Source: DAHUYF01 sp035623985
GTDB taxonomy: Bacteria > Pseudomonadota > Alphaproteobacteria > ATCC43930 > CGMCC-115725
DNA: 64,000 nucleotides
Direction: 5' to 3'
Assembly (NCBI GenBank): GCA_035623985.1
Contig: DASPSJ010000109.1
Coordinates: 1-64,000, forward strand
Under the pieces are notes generated by a model. It did no database searches. It was not told where the DNA came from and saw only the letters and a program-made list of their open reading frames with translations. Both the position numbers and the translations under genes were made by a program. Below, in pieces: positions 53,537-61,459 of this stretch; positions within the stretch are counted from its first letter, which is position 1, and the number at the start of each line of letters is the position of its first letter.

Positions 53537-56500
53537 TTACGACCAGTCGCGCTTTTCGACGTCTTGGTCGTGTCGGCGCGCGTCGTTTTCGTAAAATTGA
53601 GCGATGCGTTCCAGCATCGCGGCGGTTTGGGGCCATTCGATACGCAACGTCTGGGAAAAGCGCCGGTATTGCGCGGCGATCTCACGCTCCTGATCGCCGC
53701 CATCGTTCATGGCCCGCCAGGTCGGGCCGCGCTTGCGGATTAATCCCATCATGACGCCGTCTTCGATTTCGGCACTATGAAGCGTGTCAACGATGTCGCG
53801 CACCGGTGGTGGCGGCCAAATGCCGTCAGCCTCGGCGACAGCATAAGCGAAGACACTTCCAATTTGCCGGTCACAGACCTTTCTGCGTCCTATCACCGCA
53901 CACGCGCGCCGTGCCTCTGTAATCCATCGCTCAAGGGTATCCCGATTGATCGTAGCTCCTTCTTGGCCAGGGATTTGAGTCCACGAATTCAGGAGCTGAT
54001 AACCGCGTGAGAACATTGCCTCCCGATTTTCAGACGAATCCGATTCCGGTTCGGAGATGCCGCTTTCGGGATCAGGCCGATAGACGATCCGGATTACCTC
54101 AGCAAAAAATGCCGGATCGTTCGCAAGTTCTCGATGAAGCGCGCTAAGTGACCTCTGCGAACGGCGGAGTATCGGACAATACGCCCATTCAAGCTGCGCG
54201 ATCGTGGAATTTTCGACTTCAGACCGCTTATCGAGCGCTTGAAGAACATGCTCAAGGTAATATTGGAAATTGCTGACATCAAAATCGACACGCTTGTCCG
54301 TCAATGGTTCGCTCGCCGCGTTTTCAAGAATCGTAACGAGTGTGGCGGTCGGAATTTCTTTTCCGTGGCGTGCCGCGACGGATACGGTTGCCCGTGGGCG
54401 GCCGACGGACATCAATTTGTTGATGGCAAACAGTCCTTCGCCGGGGACGCCGGCGGCGGTGATGGATGGGATCCGTCGCCAATACTCATTTTCGATATCT
54501 GATCCGAACACGCTGATGCGGTCCCAGAGGCGCCGCGATTCCCGAATAAGCAGGGCGACCACGATGACCATATCTTTGGTCCAGCTCTCAGCGAGCGCTC
54601 GGTCGAGCAGCTTATATCCCCAATCTGCATCGTTGGAGCGCAGGCAGCCGAGCACAATCCCTCGTGCGACATCGACCAACTGGCTATCGCCCTTCAGACA
54701 GTGCACAAGGATGGTCTCGCGCCGCTCTTCGGTGATGGTTGCGCTGGCAATCGCGTTGCCGATGCTGAAGGGGCTTTCGACATAATGTGCGAAGCGGAAG
54801 ACAGCATCGTCACCTTGTGTACCCAAGATTTTGTCGACGGCCTGCTGCCGCAAGAGATTTGCTTGAACCTCTTGAGCTTCCCAACCACCGTTCGGCGGAT
54901 GTGGCAAGGGAACTTCACCATTGACGAAAAGCCAAGCAATCTGCTCGTCACGATCGTTGGGCGTTAGTTGCTCGTAGATCGGGTCGAGCGGCGTGAGTTC
55001 AGCATCGGGCAGGGACCAGTCCGCATCGGGAAATTCCCGATGCTTATGAAGGAGCGAGCGGACAGCAACCCATACCGCCGATCGCGTTCTTTGGTCGAAT
55101 TGGCCGACGCGCTCGCCGAGGAGAGTGATCGCGTTTCTCCGGTAGACTGGCGGAAGGTCGGCCAGGTGATCCACCAACAACACCCAGCGGTTCCGGTCGG
55201 TGCCGACATCCTCAAGAAGACGTTTTGCAACTTCTTCGGCACTCTGGATCCAGAGTGGCGTCGTTATCTCTTCCTCGGCGCGGCCTTCGGAAAAATCGCG
55301 CCAGCGCGGCCGAGCTGATGGCCACATGGTGTCGTACGAAGTCGGCAGCAAGTCGCACATGAGGCGCCACGCAACCCCAGGTTCGTGCTTGCGAAGAATG
55401 GCATCCAGCACACCAAGCCGTTCGGTTAGAGATGCGTAGGTTTGGGGCATCCACAGTACGAACAAGTTGCGAAGGCTGTTAGCCGGACGATTACCGGAGC
55501 GTCCGCCGCCCGTATCCAGCGCGGCTAGCCGGGCGAGCAGGTGAGCCGCGCGGGAGATATATTTCGGGCTCCGAGCGAGGGTCTCCAGCGCCCAAAGCAA
55601 ATGGCTATGATTGGCGCCGCTTGCGAGGGGCGTTTCGTCTTCAACAAACAACACCATGACCGGAGGATCGTTGAGGTCGAGGCTCGCCGCGACCGCGGAT
55701 AAGAAGGTCTCCGGCGCGGCTTCGGCCAAAAGATCGAGAAGACGGGAAACCGACCACCACCGTCGTGCATCGGCATCGGTGAGAAGTTTTGAGACGATCG
55801 CCGCGGCTCTTTGCGCGGCGTCAGCGATACCGGCCTGATTGCCGAAGATCGCGAGTGCCATGAGCGTTTCGCTTAACCCGGCGCGGAGGAACTCCGAATG
55901 TTCCGGCATTTGCCCATGAATGGGCGCGTACCAGCGCTGGTCCTTGGGCATATCGAAACGAGGGTCGGGCCTGCCCAACACATCAACCGCGACGTTGGCG
56001 TAAGCCTCAAGGGCCTGAGGCGTGAGGTAGGGTGCGAGCCGAAAGAGAGCGTCTCGTGGTGAGGCAATCTTCCACACAGAGCCGGATTTCCGTAGCGGGC
56101 TATCGGGGACTGTGAGCCAGGGGGTCAGTGACCGAACGATTGAATCGTAGTCGGCGTGAACGAGTTGCTCCATGACGGCACGGTCTGCGGGCTTTGCCTC
56201 ATCCCAGGCCCCGGCAAGAAGCGCCGGGATCATGGTTGGGGCATGTAGCGGCGAAGCCCATTCGGGCACCATCCGCGCGTTTACGGACGGATGCAGCCTC
56301 CGAAATATTGCCAAACTGCCAGCCATGTCGCGTGCGACTTCGGATGCTTCTTGGTCGGGAAGCCCCATCGATTTGAGAGCAGCGTCTATCTCGATCCGGA
56401 GGGCACGGGAGAGGCGTATGACAGTTTCCGGTGTACCGACTTCGGACCCGAAGACGCTGTAGACGTGATGTCCTTGCCCCACAAGCCAGCGCGCTAATCC

Positions 56501-57577
56501 GGGATCGGCATTCTCAAGAACGATGATGAGCGACGTTGCGCTGTGCCCTAAAGCGCGTGCCTGGCCCGGCTCTGTGGCTATAAGGCACCGTGCCAGGTAG
56601 GAAAGGCGATAATCGGCAGGAAGGCGATCGATGGCGGCATAGAGGAACGCCATTGCCTCTTCCGGAGATTCCGCCTGGATCGTGATTGGGGCGGGCTCGC
56701 CATAGAGCCAGTTCAGAGCCTGCGTGGTCTCTTCGTCGCGGCCAGCAAGAACGAGATCGGTGCTTATGGGCCATTCGGTCGATAACGACCACTCCTCCCA
56801 AACTTTCTCGATCTGGCGCAGGCCCAGCGGGAGCTTGCCGGTCAGCACGGCGAGCCAATGGCCGACGGCCGGGTTCAGCTCGATCCAATGAACAAGGTCA
56901 ACGGCATCGAGCGCGCGGATATCGCCCCATTTTCCTTCTGCTTTTTTCTCGTTGAGCCACGCAGCCTTGCCGGAGAACCGCAAGGGTGTCACGAAGACGA
57001 ACGTCGAGTTCACCGGAACGATATCTTCCGGCTTTTGGCTGCGGTCGTTGAAAACCTTATCCGCCTTTTTGCGGATGTTGGCGGCTTGCGCCGTGAGCTC
57101 CCAACCGGATTCGCCTGCCGGAATATATTTCGAGCCGGCCGCGACGGTGCAACGGCCATCCCAACCGTGGAGGGAGATGGCATCACCGCTCGGAAAGCGA
57201 AGCAAGGCCTCGTGCCCTTTTTCGGCGCGAATGAGGCGCGTCAGCAGTTCCGGCAGACGCGCTTGGCAATCGCGCGTTGCGGCCCATTGGCGTAGCTCGG
57301 TCTCATCGATGAAACGGAATGGGGTGTTGCCCTTTGGAAGGAAAGGCGGGTGTCCTGGCGGTGTTCCACGCACCGTGCCATCGTCGGAAAACGTAATGCG
57401 TTCTTTTTCGAAGCTTTTCACAATGGCATGAAGATTGTTCTGAATGGGTTCACGAAACCCGCGCTCAAAATCGGCGACGGTGGATAGTGCCACGCCTGCT
57501 CGTTGCGCCAACGCGCGTTGAGACCAGCCAAGAAGCGCACGAGCGGCTTTGACCTGTGTGGCGGTGGGTATCGGCAT
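53537..57577 (-). CDS. Large HTH / PD-(D/E)xK-like nuclease protein, probable defence or TA-like gene
   Basis: 1346 residues. Residues 8-55 are an Xre-type HTH (AARALLGWSQRALAQRAGVA, then STVADFERG). Residues ~110-245 contain a nuclease-like signature: Asp140 in HGWDGRC, Glu160 in ESGWELTAQ, Lys170/171 in NIRKKADK, then FVFVTPLRFSGKAAW and DAVDLVHWIE, a pattern I associate with PD-(D/E)xK domains at the N terminus of large putative defence proteins. A fold resembling a P-loop region near residues 280-330 lacks a GKS/T motif. The remaining ~1000 residues are helical repeats without catalytic motifs. Divergent from Fic, with an operator-like inverted repeat just upstream. Confidence 0.6.
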   Translation of the reverse strand: MPIPTATQVKAARALLGWSQRALAQRAGVALSTVADFERGFREPIQNNLHAIVKSFEKERITFSDDGTVRGTPPGHPPFLPKGNTPFRFIDETELRQWAATRDCQARLPELLTRLIRAEKGHEALLRFPSGDAISLHGWDGRCTVAAGSKYIPAGESGWELTAQAANIRKKADKVFNDRSQKPEDIVPVNSTFVFVTPLRFSGKAAWLNEKKAEGKWGDIRALDAVDLVHWIELNPAVGHWLAVLTGKLPLGLRQIEKVWEEWSLSTEWPISTDLVLAGRDEETTQALNWLYGEPAPITIQAESPEEAMAFLYAAIDRLPADYRLSYLARCLIATEPGQARALGHSATSLIIVLENADPGLARWLVGQGHHVYSVFGSEVGTPETVIRLSRALRIEIDAALKSMGLPDQEASEVARDMAGSLAIFRRLHPSVNARMVPEWASPLHAPTMIPALLAGAWDEAKPADRAVMEQLVHADYDSIVRSLTPWLTVPDSPLRKSGSVWKIASPRDALFRLAPYLTPQALEAYANVAVDVLGRPDPRFDMPKDQRWYAPIHGQMPEHSEFLRAGLSETLMALAIFGNQAGIADAAQRAAAIVSKLLTDADARRWWSVSRLLDLLAEAAPETFLSAVAASLDLNDPPVMVLFVEDETPLASGANHSHLLWALETLARSPKYISRAAHLLARLAALDTGGGRSGNRPANSLRNLFVLWMPQTYASLTERLGVLDAILRKHEPGVAWRLMCDLLPTSYDTMWPSARPRWRDFSEGRAEEEITTPLWIQSAEEVAKRLLEDVGTDRNRWVLLVDHLADLPPVYRRNAITLLGERVGQFDQRTRSAVWVAVRSLLHKHREFPDADWSLPDAELTPLDPIYEQLTPNDRDEQIAWLFVNGEVPLPHPPNGGWEAQEVQANLLRQQAVDKILGTQGDDAVFRFAHYVESPFSIGNAIASATITEERRETILVHCLKGDSQLVDVARGIVLGCLRSNDADWGYKLLDRALAESWTKDMVIVVALLIRESRRLWDRISVFGSDIENEYWRRIPSITAAGVPGEGLFAINKLMSVGRPRATVSVAARHGKEIPTATLVTILENAASEPLTDKRVDFDVSNFQYYLEHVLQALDKRSEVENSTIAQLEWAYCPILRRSQRSLSALHRELANDPAFFAEVIRIVYRPDPESGISEPESDSSENREAMFSRGYQLLNSWTQIPGQEGATINRDTLERWITEARRACAVIGRRKVCDRQIGSVFAYAVAEADGIWPPPPVRDIVDTLHSAEIEDGVMMGLIRKRGPTWRAMNDGGDQEREIAAQYRRFSQTLRIEWPQTAAMLERIAQFYENDARRHDQDVEKRDWS

Positions 57578-57586
57578 GAGAATATG

Positions 57587-57609
57587 ACCTCATACTTTTT
57601 CTATGAGGT
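57587..57609. promoter_or_regulatory. Perfect inverted repeat before the HTH-nuclease gene
   Basis: ACCTCATA and TATGAGGT, 8-bp perfect arms around a seven-base T-rich centre, start ten bases upstream of the large gene's ATG. It is placed like an Xre-family autoregulatory operator; the gene's own HTH is the natural candidate to bind it. Confidence 0.6.
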
Positions 57610-57680
57610 AGGATGAAAACTCGGCTGTTCAAGAGGCGAAGGAACCTGGCTATTTCCTATTTACCGTGTTGATAATAATA

Positions 57681-57805
57681 GCTTAATTTTTATAGCAGAA
57701 CACGCTTGTAATATTTCGACATAATATGATTGTAAATGATCGACATGATTTGCTTGTATAAATTCAACATGATATGCTTGTAAACATACGCAGAAAAAGC
57801 TTGTG
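57681..57805. repeat. Iteron-like array of 23-24-bp direct repeats
   Basis: The motif GCTT(G)TA recurs at 57681, 57704, 57728 (as GATTGTA), 57752, 57776 and 57799, a spacing of 23-24 bases. The three best units (57704-57775) share GCTTGTA, a TTCGACAT-like core and a GATAT-like end. The array is AT-rich and lies between the divergent large gene and fic, close to the fic start. Confidence 0.75.
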
Positions 57806-57836
57806 GGACTACAAAAGTTGAGTTGAGACGGGGCAT

Positions 57837-59399
57837 ATGCCGACACCCCACGAAAAGCTCGCTGCATCGCTCAGCGCGCTTCATGAACTCCAAAAGGGCG
57901 GGCGGCGTGTCTTCCGATCGAGCGAGCTCACGCGCCTCCATCGCGAACGCTTGACCCGAAACGGCTTCCTCCGGGAAGTCATGAAGGGATGGCTTATTTC
58001 ATCAAGCCCCGATACGCGGGCCGGCGATAGCGCGCCTTGGTATGCCTCGTTCTGGGAGTTTTGCGCCCGCTATTGCGACGACCGCTTCGGCGATCGATGG
58101 CACCTCTCGCCCGAGCAATCGCTGCTGCTGCTCGCCGAGAACACGGTCATCCCGCAACAGCTTATCGTCTATAGCCCGAAAGCGACGAACCACGATCTGA
58201 AGCTGTTGTTCGGCACGTCGCTTTACGATCTCAGGCAGCCGGAAATGCCGGCGCCCGCGAACCTGACCACACGCGACGGCTTGCGCCTTTTTTCACCGGC
58301 TGCGGCTTTGGTGAAAGCCCCGGAGGCATTCTTCGCCCGTTATCCGATAGAAGCACAGATTGCGCTGGCGAGCCTCAGAGACGCGACCGACGTGCTTCGT
58401 CGTCTTCTTGACGGGGGGCATTCTGTCGTCGCCGGCAGGCTGGCGGGCGCGTTTCGCCGCGTCGGCCGCGCCGACGCCGCCGACGAGATCGTCAAGACGA
58501 TGAAGGCCGCGAGCTACGATGTCCGGGAATCCGATCCCTTCGCGCCCCAGCAAACATTTGGCGCGCTGCGCGGGGCCGCCGAGGCTCCGATTGTCGCCCG
58601 TATTCAGGCCCTATGGGAAACGACGCGCGGCTTGGTCATCGATGCTTTTCCGAAAGCGCCCGGCTTACCGGCGGATAAAACCGCTTACCTGGATTTCGTC
58701 GACGAGATCTATGCGCACGACGCCTATCATTCGCTCTCCATCGAAGGGTATCGCGTCAGCCCAGAGCTGATTGACCGGGTGCGATCGGGGGCTTGGAATC
58801 CCGCTCAAAACGAGGCCGACCGCAACAGCCGTGACGCTTTGGCCGCGCGCGGCTATTGGCAGGCTTTTCAGGTCGTCAAAGCCGATGTCGCGGAAATCAT
58901 CGGCGGCGCCAACCCCGGCGCCTTGGTTCGCACCACTCATCGCGATTGGTATCGCGAACTATTCCAGCCTTGCATTGCGGCGGGATTGCTCCCCGCAGTC
59001 GCGCTCGCCGGATATCGCAACGATGCGGTCTATCTGCGCACGTCGCGTTACGTTCCGCCTCGGTGGGAAGCGGTGCGGGACGCCATGCCGGCGCTGTTCG
59101 ACCTGCTTGAGAATGAAAAGGAACCTGCCGCACGCGCCGTCTTGGGCCATTGGCTGTTCGGCTACATTCATCCTTATCCGGACGGAAACGGAAGAATGGC
59201 GCGCTTTCTCATGAATGCGATGCTTGCCTCCGGCGGCTATCCATGGACCGTGATTCGGGTGGAGGACCGGGACGCCTATTTGTCGGCGCTGGACCGCGCC
59301 AGCATCGATACGGATATTCGGCCATTTGCGGCCTTTATCGCCGAGCGCGTGCGGCGGTCGATCGACCAAGCGACACGCGGCAGTCGTCCCTCACAATAA
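57837..59399 (+). CDS. Fic-domain protein with AbiEi-like N-terminal region
   Basis: 520 residues. The C-terminal Fic domain has the full motif HPYPDGNGRMARF with catalytic His445, so AMP transfer (or a related transfer) is plausible. A self-inhibitory-type motif SLSIEGY lies ahead of it near residue 300, typical of class II Fic proteins. The N-terminal ~200 residues start with a winged-helix-like part (FRSSELTRLHRERLTRNGFLREV, then GWLISSSP) resembling type IV antitoxin/AbiEi proteins. Divergent from the HTH-nuclease gene across the repeat array. Confidence 0.85.
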   Translation: MPTPHEKLAASLSALHELQKGGRRVFRSSELTRLHRERLTRNGFLREVMKGWLISSSPDTRAGDSAPWYASFWEFCARYCDDRFGDRWHLSPEQSLLLLAENTVIPQQLIVYSPKATNHDLKLLFGTSLYDLRQPEMPAPANLTTRDGLRLFSPAAALVKAPEAFFARYPIEAQIALASLRDATDVLRRLLDGGHSVVAGRLAGAFRRVGRADAADEIVKTMKAASYDVRESDPFAPQQTFGALRGAAEAPIVARIQALWETTRGLVIDAFPKAPGLPADKTAYLDFVDEIYAHDAYHSLSIEGYRVSPELIDRVRSGAWNPAQNEADRNSRDALAARGYWQAFQVVKADVAEIIGGANPGALVRTTHRDWYRELFQPCIAAGLLPAVALAGYRNDAVYLRTSRYVPPRWEAVRDAMPALFDLLENEKEPAARAVLGHWLFGYIHPYPDGNGRMARFLMNAMLASGGYPWTVIRVEDRDAYLSALDRASIDTDIRPFAAFIAERVRRSIDQATRGSRPSQ

Positions 59400-60173
59400 G
59401 AGATACGGAGTCGACGACGACGATAACGGAGCCTCGCGTGGTTCCAACGGTTGCTTTTGACACGAATACGCTCGCATCGGTGCTCTCTCCCGAGATCGCT
59501 CAACGGGGGACGGGGGTAACGGCGCGGTGATTGGAAACGCGATTTTGGAGGGACGCATACGGGGATTTTTCAGCGAAACGCTCGTGACGCTTGAAGGCAT
59601 CGAGAAAAAAGATCGTGCCGACGTTCTTGGGAGTCGGGCTCATCGCCACCAGAAAGGGTTCGGGCAACGGAAGATCGAGATCAACAGCGACCATGGCTGC
59701 CATCGCTTCCCGTACAAGGCCATTTACGCCCGTGTCCCAGCCGGCGGATAGCTTGACGAGACACTCAATCTCGTCCTCTTGCCCTTCCTATCGACAAGCT
59801 ATCCAACACGGCTTGGTCCGACCCGACGTTGCGGCACGGTCAAAGCGTGTGGCCTGCACCAAGTCGAGCATGCATACCTCGCGCCCCTCACGCCGGCGAC
59901 CGAACCGTCTTTGGGCTCCCGTCGCAATGCCGGCGCCGCGTCAACCCGTATCTTTGGTCCCGACGCTGACCGCACCGCCTTTCATAGACCAGACCAGCGC
60001 CGACTACCAGCGGTTGCGCGACCTTTCGAGGTCACTGCCAAGCGCTTGGGATATCGTTCGGTCATCGCGCTCCTACGACACCTTCGATGATGCGATCGAA
60101 TGGCAGGCAACGACCTTACCGGGAGCGCCGTCACATTCGCCGATCGGTACACGCGGGACAGGCGCGTCGCAGC
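59400..60173. other. Degenerate right end of the island
   Basis: About 770 bases without an intact gene. It begins with a frameshifted PIN-like remnant at 59438-59760. The rest is open in one plus-strand frame but gives no recognisable protein. It ends at the right-hand copy of the flanking repeat. Confidence 0.5.
59438..59760 (+). pseudogene. Frameshifted PIN-domain-like protein remnant
   Basis: Starting at a GTG at 59438 the first frame reads VVPTVAFDTNTLASVLSPE, the typical opening of PIN-type toxins (aspartate in FDTN). It stops at 59528. The next frame continues the fold: IGNAILEGRIRGFFSETLVTLEGI, followed by a further shift near 59630. No intact antitoxin gene is beside it. It is probably a dead toxin. 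Confidence 0.6.
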
Positions 60174-60452
60174 TCACCCCGCCTCGAACGCTCCGAGCTC
60201 CGGCCAAGGGGCTTGATCCGCCATTGCGGGGTGGAGACGTCCAGCCTGGCGGGTGAAGCTGAGCCGGCCGCGCTTCAGGCCGCAGAGCGGCTGCGCCAGC
60301 TCGGCGATCGCGGCTTTGGCATCGCGGCAATCGAAGATGACGAGGTCGGCCGGCCGGCCGACGGCGATGCCGTACTCCGCGCGGCGCATCAGCCGCGCCG
60401 AGCGCGTCGTCAGCATGGCGAAGCACTCGGCGAGATCCTCGGCCCCGCCGAC
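60174..60452. repeat. Right copy of the 279-bp island-flanking direct repeat
   Basis: This copy is the 3' end of the intact amidohydrolase gene. It differs from the left copy at five positions by eye. Confidence 0.9.
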
Positions 60453-61445
60453 ATGGCAGACATTGGCGTAAAGATTGGCCATGCGGATGAGCGAGGCGTC
60501 GCCATAGGGCGTGAAGGGGTTCAGCACGTTGTTGGTCGAGAGCGAGCAGTTGACGCCGAGGCGGAGCAGCTTGTGCGCCGGCGTCACGCCGCGCTGAACG
60601 CGGTGATCCTGCTGCCGGCCGCAGAGATAGAGATCGGTCGAGGGCAGCACGGTGACGGCAACGCCGACATCGGCAAGCCGCCGCGCGATCGCCTCGAAGC
60701 GCGCGGGCGGCACGGTGGAGAGCCGGGTGACGTGGCCGACGGCGACGCGGCCGCCATAGCCGTAGCGCTCGGTCGCGTCGCAGACATACTCGATGTCCAT
60801 GCCTTCGGGGCCGTCGCCGAGGTCGAGATGCATGTCGATGTCGACGTCATGGGCGCGCGCGAGCGCGAAGATGCGATCGATCTGGCCGTGGGGATCGCTG
60901 TCGGTGTAGGGGACCGCGCCGATCACGCGCGCGCCGCGGCGAAGCGCCTCGGCGAGCAGTTCCTCGGTGCCGGGATTGTTGGTGAGGCCCTCTTGCGGAA
61001 AGGCGCAGATCTCGAGGTCGATCGCCCAGGCATAGTCCCGCGCAAGCTGCCGGATGGCGTCGAAGCCCAGAAAGCGGATGGCGGGGTCGATCTCGACATG
61101 GGTGCGCATCAGCATGGTGCCGTTGAGGACGGCGCGCTCGAGCGTGCGCCGCGCCCGCGCGTAGACGTCGGCCTCGGTGAAGCGGCGCTTGGCCGCGGCG
61201 GTCAGCGCGACGGCTTCCTGCACGGTGCCCTCGCTCACGGTGCAGCGATCGATGATGCGCGTCTTGTCGAGATGGATGTGCGTCTCGACCAGCCCGGCCG
61301 AGACCAGGCGGCCGCCGGCATCGAGCCTTGCCGCCGCCGCTTCCAGCCGCGGCTCGATCGCGATGATGCGCCCGCCGGCGACGCCGATATCGGCGAGGCC
61401 GTCCTCGCGGCCGAAGATGCGGGCATTGGCGATAACGAGATCCAT
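60174..61445 (-). CDS. Cytosine deaminase-like amidohydrolase
   Basis: 423-residue metal-dependent amidohydrolase of the cytosine deaminase/isopropylammelide amidohydrolase group. Metal and active-site segments are VETHIHLDKTRI, RTHVEIDPA, DIDMHLDLGDGPEG, VAVGHVTRLS and SLSTNNVLNPF; the final beta-sandwich domain includes GRPADLVIFDCRDAKAA. In this family the usual last metal ligand is Asp in a SDN-type loop, here STNN, so the reaction may differ. Fifteen bases downstream of the fused ABC transporter on the same strand, suggesting import and hydrolysis of an N-containing ring compound. Confidence 0.85.
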   Translation of the reverse strand: MDLVIANARIFGREDGLADIGVAGGRIIAIEPRLEAAAARLDAGGRLVSAGLVETHIHLDKTRIIDRCTVSEGTVQEAVALTAAAKRRFTEADVYARARRTLERAVLNGTMLMRTHVEIDPAIRFLGFDAIRQLARDYAWAIDLEICAFPQEGLTNNPGTEELLAEALRRGARVIGAVPYTDSDPHGQIDRIFALARAHDVDIDMHLDLGDGPEGMDIEYVCDATERYGYGGRVAVGHVTRLSTVPPARFEAIARRLADVGVAVTVLPSTDLYLCGRQQDHRVQRGVTPAHKLLRLGVNCSLSTNNVLNPFTPYGDASLIRMANLYANVCHVGGAEDLAECFAMLTTRSARLMRRAEYGIAVGRPADLVIFDCRDAKAAIAELAQPLCGLKRGRLSFTRQAGRLHPAMADQAPWPELGAFEAG

Positions 61446-61459
61446 CCGCTCCTCCGCCT

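Noticed and set aside
57681..57805. Considered a CRISPR array
   Set aside because: Repeats are contiguous at 23-24 bp with no separate spacers, units are imperfect, and no cas gene is present. A regulatory or iteron-like array fits better.
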